DNA from: Gemmatimonadota bacterium
Lineage (GTDB): Bacteria; Latescibacterota; UBA2968; UBA8231
NCBI GenBank assembly: GCA_026706165.1
Contig: JAPOZF010000531.1
Coordinates: forward strand, 1-5,779
DNA: 5,779 nucleotides
Direction of reading: 5' to 3'
Notes under the pieces: model-generated
The model's database searches: none
What the model was told of the DNA's origin: nothing
Seen by the model: the letters and a program-made list of their open reading frames with translations, nothing else
Shown here: positions 1 to 5,036 of the stretch, one piece after another
Layout: the number at the start of each line of letters is the position of its first letter
Numbering within the stretch: position 1 is the stretch's first letter
Translations under genes and position numbers: made by a program

Positions 1-1511
1 CTGGCGAAATCGTAGAGGGAAATCGAAACCTCGGCGGGATTCTCAAGGCCGAAGACGATGCGGGTGTGCTCGTCCCGGGAAGGGGCAAAGGGGCTCGGAG
101 CCGCGTAGGTGAGGGTGCTGTCGGGATCGGCAGCGCCCCCTTCGCCGATGAAGTCTCCCGAATCGAGGGCCCGCGTTTTCAGGGGAAACGCCAGGATCCG
201 CCATTCGATGTCGGCGACCGGTTCGCCGTCCGGGTCGGCGACCGCTCCCAGCGCGAGTCCGTTTTCCGCCCCGACCCAGAGGATCTTCCCCCCTTCCGGG
301 TTCGGCGCGGTCTCCACGCCGACGAAGGTCCCGCGCAGATGGTCCCGCGACTGCAGGTCCTCGACGACGACGGTCTCCCAGGTGAGGCCGGCGTCTCCGC
401 TGCGCAGCAGGCCGTCGTTGCTGGCGGCCCAGACCGCGTTCCCGGCGAAGGCGAACCCCCATGCGAAGGTCGGCCCCGAGAACTGCCAGGATTCCCCGTT
501 GTCCGCGCTGAAGTTGATGGCCGCTGTTTCCCGGTTGGCCGGCCCCAGGTTCGCCCCCGCCCAGACGGCGCTGCCGCCGCCCGGGAGGCGCTGCCTGGCA
601 ATGGCAACCACCCAGTTGGCGCTCAGGCTGCCGGCCAGCCTCTCTCCGAACTCGTCGAAGGCGGCCCGGGACTGCTTCCAGGTGGTTCCTCCATCGAAGC
701 TGCGGGCAACCCCGGCGGCAGTACCGACCCAGACGGTGTCGTCGTAGGCGAGCGCCGAGAAGGTGCGATGAACGTACGATTGCAGGTCGAGACTGTCGGC
801 GGCGGCGCGAGCTTCCCGCACCCGTTCCTCGTCGGCGTCGCCGCTGTCGGCCAGGCTGTCGGCGAGGATGCGAAACTTTCGGGCATCATTGTCGCCGACG
901 TTATAGACGATCTTGTCGGCGCCATCCGGCAGGACCCGTTCCCAGGTGCGGCCGGCGTCGCGGGAGCGCACCGAGGAGCCGGCGAAGAAGGCCGCCCAGA
1001 CCGTGCTGCCGTCGAGGGCGAGCCCGTAACAGGCGTTGTCCACCTGCGTGGGCTCCGGATCAGCGAACGAGGGCCTGGACGGATCGAAGATGGTCTCGTT
1101 CGGGATGTGCCTCCAGGTCTCTCCGGAGTTCACGCTGAAGCTCAGGCCGTTGCCGGCCTGGCCGGAGGATCCAAGGGTCGTGTCGAAAAGAGTTGCTGCC
1201 CAGACGGTGTCGCCGGACGCGGCCAGGGCGCTCACCGAACCGCGCCCGAGTCCGTGGGCCTCGGTGAAGGTAACCCAGTCGCTGTCCTTGAGGCCGTTGC
1301 TGTCCGTCGGGTCGAGCCGCGCCAGTCCGCGTTCGGTGGCGATCCACAGGTAGCGGCCGCTCCAGACAATGTCGCCGATTTTGGTTCCGAGCAGGCCTTG
1401 AACGGGAGGAACGGCTTCCTGATGCGGGGTTTGCGGAAGGAGACCGGGCGCCGCCTGGAGGGGCAGAGCCGCGGCGGAAACGACCGTCAGAACCGGCAGC
1501 AGACTACGCAT
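1..1511 (-). CDS. Secreted Asp-box (BNR/sortilin-like) repeat protein with FlgD-like C-terminal domain, 3' end outside window
   Basis: The frame opens with ATG at 1511 and stays open to the left edge, giving 503 visible residues and no stop. Residues 1-20 form a short signal peptide (R2, then a hydrophobic stretch, likely cut after LQA at 18-20), so the product is exported. Five Asp boxes of the S-x-D/N-x-G-x-T/S-W type end at W133, W190, W278, W342 and W378. They alternate with strands such as YLWIAT (54-59), TVWAAT (102-107), TVWVGT (259-264) and ILWVGA (410-414), which suggests a beta-propeller. Residues 205-245 are a charged, Asp/Ala/Arg-rich, probably helical insert. From about 472 the sequence (PSPFAPSRD, then RIVFGLENPAEVSISLYDFA) resembles the FlgD-like / type IX-type C-terminal domain used for secretion or surface anchoring in FCB-group bacteria. 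The ATG lies inside the 3' end of the PHP gene (8-base overlap), so translation is probably coupled. The ligand or enzymatic role, if any, is unknown. Asp boxes occur in sialidases and in non-catalytic proteins, and I see no sialidase catalytic signature. Confidence 0.85.
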   Translation of the reverse strand, partial: MRSLLPVLTVVSAAALPLQAAPGLLPQTPHQEAVPPVQGLLGTKIGDIVWSGRYLWIATERGLARLDPTDSNGLKDSDWVTFTEAHGLGRGSVSALAASGDTVWAATLFDTTLGSSGQAGNGLSFSVNSGETWRHIPNETIFDPSRPSFADPEPTQVDNACYGLALDGSTVWAAFFAGSSVRSRDAGRTWERVLPDGADKIVYNVGDNDARKFRILADSLADSGDADEERVREARAAADSLDLQSYVHRTFSALAYDDTVWVGTAAGVARSFDGGTTWKQSRAAFDEFGERLAGSLSANWVVAIARQRLPGGGSAVWAGANLGPANRETAAINFSADNGESWQFSGPTFAWGFAFAGNAVWAASNDGLLRSGDAGLTWETVVVEDLQSRDHLRGTFVGVETAPNPEGGKILWVGAENGLALGAVADPDGEPVADIEWRILAFPLKTRALDSGDFIGEGGAADPDSTLTYAAPSPFAPSRDEHTRIVFGLENPAEVSISLYDFA

Positions 1512-2331
1512 ACCCGGCGGCGCGCGCTTCGAGGGCCGCGATCGCCTCGCAGCCTATTCCACAGTCTCCTATGCGAGGACCCGACTCTTCGCCGTGGCTG
1601 TCAGAGCCCCCTGTCGGCAGGAGTCCGTAGCGCTCGGCAAGTTGGGTGTAGTGTTCGATCTGGGCGGGCTGGTGCGACGGGTGGAAGACCTCGATGCCGT
1701 CCAGCCCCGAGTCGACGAGCCTGGTCAGCATCGGCAAGGGACAGCTGTTGCCGGGGTGCGCGAGGACGGCGACGCCGCCAAGGCGGTGGACCATGGCGAT
1801 CACGTCGGCAGCGGGGGACCGCGGTTTCGGCACCGCGGCCGGGCGGCGATCCCCGATGTAGCGGTCGAAGGCCTCTTCCTTCGAGGCGACGGCCCCAACG
1901 CCCACCATCGCCGCGGCGACGTGGGGTCTTCCCAGTAGACCGCTCGTCGCGTGACGCATCACTTCGTCAATGGAAATGGCGACCCCGAGCTCGTTGAGGC
2001 GTTCGACCATGGCGACCCCGCGCTCGCGCCGGCGCCGGCGCAGCAGACCGACGTAATCGTTCAGTACCGGGTGACGGCGGCGGATGAAATAGGAGAGCAG
2101 ATGGACCTCGCGGTCGCCGATGTGGGCGCTCAGTTCGATTCCGGGAATAACCCGGATCCCGAGGCGCACGCCGGCATCCACCGCCTCTTCGACACCCTCG
2201 ACGGTGTCGTGGTCGGTCAGGCTGATGGCGCGGACTCCCGCCCGGAGCGCCTCTCCCACCGCCTCCGCCGGAGTGCGGAGTCCGTCGGAGCAGAACGAGT
2301 GCATGTGGAGGTCGGCGAGGTTGTAGCTCAC
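1504..2331 (-). CDS. PHP-domain metal-dependent phosphoesterase (TrpH / RNase AM type)
   Basis: A 275-residue protein with the full PHP metal-site pattern: LHMHS (H9, H11), SDG (D16), TDHD (D40, H41, D42), GIELS (E66), H77, AHPGN (H192) and GGSDSHG (D244, H246). Length and motif order match the TrpH/YciV family. The E. coli member (RNase AM, Rnm) is a 5'-3' exonuclease on short RNA and rRNA 5' ends, and other members are 3',5'-nucleotide bisphosphate phosphatases. Which activity applies here cannot be read from the sequence. Residues about 83-150 form the usual insertion between the two halves of the PHP barrel. The start is GTG at 2331, because the LHMHS motif begins only eight residues later and the family normally starts close to it. 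There is no good Shine-Dalgarno sequence. The GTG overlaps the TGA stop of a small upstream frame (GTGA), which would explain initiation by coupling. It ends in TAG, overlapping the start of the next gene by 8 bases. Cytoplasmic. Confidence 0.93.
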   Translation of the reverse strand: MSYNLADLHMHSFCSDGLRTPAEAVGEALRAGVRAISLTDHDTVEGVEEAVDAGVRLGIRVIPGIELSAHIGDREVHLLSYFIRRRHPVLNDYVGLLRRRRRERGVAMVERLNELGVAISIDEVMRHATSGLLGRPHVAAAMVGVGAVASKEEAFDRYIGDRRPAAVPKPRSPAADVIAMVHRLGGVAVLAHPGNSCPLPMLTRLVDSGLDGIEVFHPSHQPAQIEHYTQLAERYGLLPTGGSDSHGEESGPRIGDCGIGCEAIAALEARAAGYA

Positions 2332-2540
2332 GGCAGGTAAACGGGGGTGGTGGACCGGAGGCCATTGCCCGGCGGTTCCGGGAAAGGGCCGAAATCGAGG
2401 GGGAAGATAGCGAAATCGAGGGTCGGTTGCCCGTCAATCGGCAGCGAAGCTCCTGGCGGTCGGTGCAGGTGAACGAGGGACTGCCACTTGCCGAAAGCCG
2501 GGCATGCCGAAGGCGCGATGTCCCCCGGGCCCCGGGGCAT
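2328..2540 (-). CDS. Possible small proline-rich protein, 70 residues, unknown function
   Basis: This is an unrecognised 70-codon frame from ATG at 2540 to a TGA whose bases overlap the GTG start of the PHP gene (GTGA). Support for coding comes from its codon usage: Phe always TTC, Leu only CTC or CTG, no ATA, TTA or AGA, and about three quarters of third positions G or C, like its neighbours. The stop-start overlap is also typical of coupled genes. The product is rich in Pro and Gly, with a core around residues 40-57 (TLDFAIFPLDFGPFPEPP), and has no signal peptide or membrane segment. Against it: no Shine-Dalgarno sequence before the ATG, and GC-rich DNA gives chance frames of this length easily. 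The frame could be extended upstream only to a TGA at 2567-2565, with no other usual start codon. It could also be the tail of a decayed gene. Confidence 0.4.
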   Translation of the reverse strand: MPRGPGDIAPSACPAFGKWQSLVHLHRPPGASLPIDGQPTLDFAIFPLDFGPFPEPPGNGLRSTTPVYLP

Positions 2541-2647
2541 CCGGTTGGCGGGATCGATGTTCAGTCATGGACGTTCAGGGAGCGGGCGGGTTCCGACACG
2601 TTCAGCATCAGCTCTTCGAAGAACCGAACGCATCGTGAAGAAACGGG
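2541..2647. other. Short intergenic gap inside the minus-strand gene run
   Basis: This gap of 107 bases lies between two small frames. On the minus strand the frame of the upstream 92-residue gene stays open for another 28 codons after its TGA, up to a second TGA at 2563-2561, but the only start in that stretch leaves 15 residues. The plus strand carries GTTCAG three times, irregularly spaced. I see no convincing promoter or terminator. Confidence 0.5.
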
Positions 2648-2926
2648 TCAGAGATAGCTGAGCCCGAGCTCCGCAACGAGATCGCGGGTGCCGCCGTCGA
2701 GAAGCGCGCAGATCAGGGCGAAGCCGAAATCCCGCTCCAGCTGATTGGCGTACTTCACCTGCTCGTCGCGAAAGTTCAGCCGCTGAAATCCGAGGACGGT
2801 CTCCTTGAAGCGCTCGGGAGATTCGTAGATGACGACCTGGGCAAGCTCGGTGTTGGCGAGGGCATCGCTGACGAATTCGACGCCGAAAATTTCCTCGAGC
2901 GCAGTACGCAGTTGACGGTGGAGCAT
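2648..2926 (-). CDS. Conserved-looking small hypothetical protein, 92 residues
   Basis: I do not recognise this protein. It runs from ATG at 2926 to TGA at 2650-2648. It is acidic, with a normal globular composition: a predicted helix at about 3-14 (RQLRTALEEIFG), a short strand VVIYES at about 31-36, and further helices to the end (LERDFGFALICALLDGG at about 63-79). Codon use is GC-rich and orderly. There is no signal peptide, membrane segment or cysteine-metal motif, so a small cytoplasmic protein is likely. The ATG is the first usual start after an in-frame TGA at 2950-2948, only seven codons upstream, and no strong Shine-Dalgarno sequence precedes it. That TGA also ends the small frame upstream, so the two lie in the same frame. 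Alternatively, these are two pieces of one gene broken by a stop. Confidence 0.65.
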   Translation of the reverse strand: MLHRQLRTALEEIFGVEFVSDALANTELAQVVIYESPERFKETVLGFQRLNFRDEQVKYANQLERDFGFALICALLDGGTRDLVAELGLSYL

Positions 2927-2947
2927 TCCGGTATCTGAGAAGCAGTC

Positions 2948-3130
2948 TCAGAAAGGGTAGACTTCGTCGAGTTTTCTGCGCAGCCGGACGGCGTTCTCCG
3001 AAGCGCGGTTCAGCACGATTTCGATCACCGGCCGCCGCAACCAGGTCAGGGCTATCAGTCCCAGATCGAGAGGGACCTGCCTGGTTTCGAGACGGAGCAC
3101 CAGCGCTGCGGAGACGAGGTTTTTTATCAA
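2948..3130 (-). CDS. Possible small hypothetical protein directly after purC, 60 residues, TTG start
   Basis: This is an unrecognised short frame that opens 16 bases after the purC stop. The start proposed is TTG at 3130, followed by ATA AAA AAC; a later in-frame GTG would give about 49 residues. No ATG is available in the stretch outside purC. The product is basic, with a hydrophobic middle (LGLIALTW at about 23-30) and a charged helical end (ENAVRLRRKLDEVYPF). About three quarters of codons end in G or C, but two ATA and one AGA are unusual for the window. The downstream 92-residue frame is in the same frame, seven codons beyond this TGA. A five-pair hairpin (TGAGA-CTGCT-TCTCA, 2950-2936 on the minus strand) covers the stop. 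The start is uncertain, and it could be the amino-terminal part of a disrupted longer protein. Confidence 0.4.
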   Translation of the reverse strand: MIKNLVSAALVLRLETRQVPLDLGLIALTWLRRPVIEIVLNRASENAVRLRRKLDEVYPF

Positions 3131-3146
3131 TGGTGCCTGGGGCAGG

Positions 3147-4118
3147 CTAGTTCGGGAAATACGGGGCGATTGCTGTTTCGATGCGCTCCCTGATCGGAGC
3201 GGAACTGGTCTCGGCCGCGAAGGGTTGGCCGGTAACGCGCTCGAACAGGTCGATGTAGCGCTCGGCGACCTGCACGCGGATGTCGTTGTCCAGGTCGGGA
3301 ATGTTGTCGTCGGAGATGCCCTTTTCCCGGAGCCACAGCCGCAGGAATTCCTTGTCGAGGCTCTCCGGCTCATCCCCGCGCTGGTGGCGCTCGGCGTAGG
3401 TTTCGGCGATCCAGTAGCGCGAGGAATCGGGGGTGTGGATTTCGTCGGCCACGGCGATTTCCCCCCGCGAATTGATCCCCAGCTCGTATTTCGTGTCCAC
3501 GAGAATCAACCCCTGCTTTGCAGCCAGCTCGGAGCCGCGGGCAAAAAGGGCGAGAGCGATGCGTTCGATCTGCTTCCAGATGTCGGCCTCGACGAGCCCC
3601 CGTTCGACGATCTGCTCTGGTGAAATGGACTCGTCGTGGTCCTCGGACTTCGTGGTCGGAGTGATGATCGGCGATTCGAAAGGCTGGTTTTTCACCATTC
3701 CGTCCGGAAGGCGCAACCCGCAAAAGTCGCGGACCCCCTTGTTGTAATGGGTCCAGACGGAGGTGTCAGTGCTGCCCGTAAGGTATGCGCGCACCACCAC
3801 CTCGACCGGAATCATCGCCAGCTCTTCGGCGACGGTGACGTTGTCGTCCGGAACATCGATCACCTGATTCGGCGCAATATCCCTGGTCCGGTCGAACCAG
3901 TGCTTGGCGATGCGGTTCAACACCTGCCCCTTGAGCGGAATGGTGCCCAGAACATGGTCGAACGCACTCTGGCGATCCGTGGTGATCAGAATGCGCTTGT
4001 CCTCGAGGAGGTACATGTCGCGGACCTTGCCCTGCTTGTAACAGGATTCCCAGCGTTCGAAACGGGCGTCCAGGAGGCAGTTGTCGAGCTGATGGTACAG
4101 TTTTTCGCGAGGGATCAT
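3147..4118 (-). CDS. purC: Phosphoribosylaminoimidazole-succinocarboxamide synthase (SAICAR synthetase)
   Basis: PurC joins CAIR and aspartate using ATP to make SAICAR, a late step of de novo IMP synthesis in the cytoplasm. Family signatures appear in order: GKVRD (30-34, nucleotide-binding loop), TTDRQSAFD (46-54), IPLKGQVLN (60-68), VEVVVRAYLTGS (105-116), TPTTKSEDHDE (153-163), VDTKYELG (207-214) and DEIHTPDSSRYW (225-236). At 323 residues it is the long form, nearer in length to yeast Ade1 (306) than to the roughly 240-residue E. coli type. The extra length is mainly the carboxy-terminal helical part (about 250-323). The start is ATG at 4118, with GGAG nine bases upstream as a good ribosome binding site, and it ends in TAG. 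No other pur genes are visible, so it is not in a purine cluster within this window. Two related hairpins lie in its leader. Confidence 0.97.
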   Translation of the reverse strand: MIPREKLYHQLDNCLLDARFERWESCYKQGKVRDMYLLEDKRILITTDRQSAFDHVLGTIPLKGQVLNRIAKHWFDRTRDIAPNQVIDVPDDNVTVAEELAMIPVEVVVRAYLTGSTDTSVWTHYNKGVRDFCGLRLPDGMVKNQPFESPIITPTTKSEDHDESISPEQIVERGLVEADIWKQIERIALALFARGSELAAKQGLILVDTKYELGINSRGEIAVADEIHTPDSSRYWIAETYAERHQRGDEPESLDKEFLRLWLREKGISDDNIPDLDNDIRVQVAERYIDLFERVTGQPFAAETSSAPIRERIETAIAPYFPN

Positions 4119-4157
4119 CGGTGCGAACTCCGCATGGCAGGGTGAGATCGAGGTGGA

Positions 4158-4176
4158 TGGCAGGCAAGGGCTGCCA
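4158..4176 (-). promoter_or_regulatory. Hairpin in purC leader (copy 1)
   Basis: TGGCAG (4158-4163), a seven-base spacer and CTGCCA (4171-4176) form a six-pair stem about 40 bases before the purC start. It belongs to a pair: the right arm extends to CTGCCACCG, repeated exactly 51 bases further on. It lacks a following T-run, so it is not an intrinsic terminator. It could be an operator or a leader RNA stem. Confidence 0.4.
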
Positions 4177-4206
4177 CCGATACTTGCGAGCCGGTGCCGG
4201 CCCCAG

Positions 4207-4226
4207 GGCAGAGGAAAGGTACTGCC
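4207..4226 (-). promoter_or_regulatory. Hairpin in purC leader (copy 2)
   Basis: GGCAG (4207-4211), ten bases and CTGCC (4222-4226) form a five-pair stem related to the one at 4158-4176. The nine bases CTGCCACCG (4222-4230) repeat those at 4171-4179. It overlaps the candidate -10 box of purC, where a repressor site would be expected, but it does not resemble the E. coli or Bacillus PurR sites. Confidence 0.35.
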
Positions 4227-4243
4227 ACCGCAAACAGCGTCAA
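4216..4243 (-). promoter_or_regulatory. purC: Candidate sigma70-like promoter for purC
   Basis: On the minus strand TTGACG (4243-4238) is followed after 16 bases by TACCTT (4221-4216), about 100 bases before the purC ATG. The -35 box matches five of six consensus bases and the -10 box only three. Transcripts from here would begin between the two leader hairpins and carry the one at 4158-4176. Visual match only. Confidence 0.25.
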
Positions 4244-4257
4244 ACCTGCCCGGGGAC

Positions 4258-4269
4258 CAGCCCGGGCTG
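4258..4269. repeat. Perfect 12-base palindrome
   Basis: CAGCCCGGGCTG reads the same on both strands and lies about 16 bases upstream of the purC candidate -35 box. An overlapping inverted repeat, AGCCCG (4259-4264) and CGGGCT (4271-4276), can form a six-pair hairpin in either strand. It could be a dimeric regulator site, though GC-rich palindromes also arise by chance. Confidence 0.35.
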
Positions 4270-4384
4270 ACGGGCTATCTTGATTTTCGTCCGGATCAGA
4301 CGTACGTTACGCCGGAAATTTGCTGACTGACGGGGAGTTGGACAGCTGTTTGAGTCCCAGTCGGGGAGGGCGCGCGGCCGAGCG

Positions 4385-4420
4385 CGTATTCGCCTTACTT
4401 CTCGTATTCGCCTTACTTCT
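4385..4420 (+). repeat. Perfect tandem duplication of 18 bases
   Basis: CGTATTCGCCTTACTTCT occurs twice back to back (4385-4402 and 4403-4420) with no mismatch. It ends 32 bases before the lipoprotein start codon. It is more AT-rich than its surroundings and is followed by an AT-rich stretch (ACTGAATAAATA), so it lies in the promoter or 5' leader of that gene. An exact copy suggests a recent slippage duplication or a doubled binding site. Confidence 0.85.
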
Positions 4421-4452
4421 ACTGAATAAATACCTCAACCGGGAGATTTACG

Positions 4453-4941
4453 ATGTTTCGGGGGCTTGCGGCATGCGCATTGATACTGGGTCTATCTGGA
4501 TGCAGTGACGAGGCCCAGGTCGAGGAGTTGAAGACGTACGTCATGGCGATCCAGAAATTCCATCCATACAACGAGAAGGTTCAATACTACCTGTCCAACC
4601 TGGACGACCCGGCGTTCGATCTCAACGAGCAGCACGTCGCAGATGCCCGCCAGCTTCTCGAGGACTACGCCGCGGTGGTGAACGGCGTGGAGGATCCGGA
4701 CGACAACACCTTGCGCCATTCACACGGTCTGTACAAGCGTTCGTTCAACGACGCCAGGCGGCTGGCGCAGGATCGCACCGGGGATCTCAGGAGACAGGCC
4801 CATTCGGTCGCCATCGGCTTCAGGAACCTGCGCCGCGACATCGCGGACCGCTTCTATCCCTCGATCGAAGTGCTGCTGGCGCGCAAGGGCCTCGATTACG
4901 AGACCCAATACGCCCTGATCTGGCCGTTCCCCGAAAAATAA
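4453..4941 (+). CDS. Small lipoprotein of unknown function, 162 residues
   Basis: I do not recognise the family. The start is ATG at 4453 with GGGAG seven bases upstream, a good ribosome binding site. Residues 1-16 form a type II signal peptide ending in the lipobox L14-S15-G16-C17, so C17 should be lipidated; Ser follows, so in the E. coli rule it would go to the outer membrane. The mature part (18-162) is soluble, charged and probably all helical, for example VEELKTYVMAIQKFH (23-37), and an Arg-rich helical stretch from about 96 to 140 (KRSFNDARRLAQDR at 95-108). It ends with WPFPEK after a Tyr-rich segment. There are no catalytic motifs, repeats or further cysteines. It stands alone on the plus strand, divergent from purC and convergent with a polysaccharide synthase, with its own terminator. 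A structural or assembly role in the envelope is possible but unsupported. Confidence 0.9.
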   Translation: MFRGLAACALILGLSGCSDEAQVEELKTYVMAIQKFHPYNEKVQYYLSNLDDPAFDLNEQHVADARQLLEDYAAVVNGVEDPDDNTLRHSHGLYKRSFNDARRLAQDRTGDLRRQAHSVAIGFRNLRRDIADRFYPSIEVLLARKGLDYETQYALIWPFPEK

Positions 4942-4984
4942 AAGTTGGAGAAGGGAGGCTGACTGAGCCGCGCGGTAAAACTCG

Positions 4985-5036
4985 GGCCTTCGTTCCCGGC
5001 GACCGGATCCGGTCGTTCAGGAACGGAGGCCTTTTT
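4985..5036 (+). terminator. Intrinsic terminator between convergent genes
   Basis: GGCCTTCGTTCC (4985-4996) pairs with GGAACGGAGGCC (5020-5031) over twelve positions, with one G-U wobble, and TTTTT (5032-5036) follows, as expected for the plus-strand lipoprotein transcript. The loop contains a perfect 14-base palindrome, GACCGGATCCGGTC (5001-5014), which can form a second small stem. Read the other way, the stem is followed after four bases by TTTT (4980-4977 on the minus strand), so it may also work weakly for the glycosyltransferase gene, whose last codons lie in the right arm. Confidence 0.85.

Larger units (their letters stand above)
4119..4452. promoter_or_regulatory. Divergent intergenic region between purC and the lipoprotein gene
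   Basis: At 334 bases this is the longest stretch without a convincing gene in the window, and it must hold the start signals for both purC (minus) and the lipoprotein gene (plus). It contains, left to right: two related GGCAG/CTGCC hairpins, a 12-base palindrome, weak sigma70-like boxes, an ACAGCTGT palindrome (4342-4349), a CGCGC/GCGCG inverted repeat (4371-4386) and an 18-base tandem duplication. A possible plus-strand promoter is TTGATT (4280-4285) with TACGTT (4303-4308) at a 17-base spacing, but the match is poor. A TTG-started frame at 4320-4508 overlaps the lipoprotein start and looks spurious. Confidence 0.6.

Noticed and set aside
66..1997. A 643-codon open frame on the plus strand.
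   Set aside because: It is antisense to the Asp-box and PHP genes, both of which show family motifs in their own frames. Its product is rich in Arg, Gly, Pro and Ala without domains, as is usual for the mirror frame of GC-rich genes.
2648..3130. Use of UGA as a sense codon by the organism.
   Set aside because: Trp is encoded by TGG throughout the real genes, and the glycosyltransferase gene ends at a TGA just before a terminator stem, so standard decoding fits.
3225..4145. Several plus-strand frames of 100-170 codons opposite purC.
   Set aside because: They are shadows of purC, whose motifs are complete and in order on the minus strand.
4119..4320. A ZTP (pfl) or other purine riboswitch before purC.
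   Set aside because: The conserved ZTP riboswitch segments are not present in the minus-strand leader; CTGCCCTGGGGC is only a loose likeness.
4320..4508. A 62-codon plus-strand frame with a hydrophobic repeat (VFALLLVFALLL) encoded by the 18-base duplication.
   Set aside because: It needs a TTG start, has no ribosome binding site, uses TTA, CTT and CTA codons unlike its neighbours, and overlaps the well-supported lipoprotein start in another frame.
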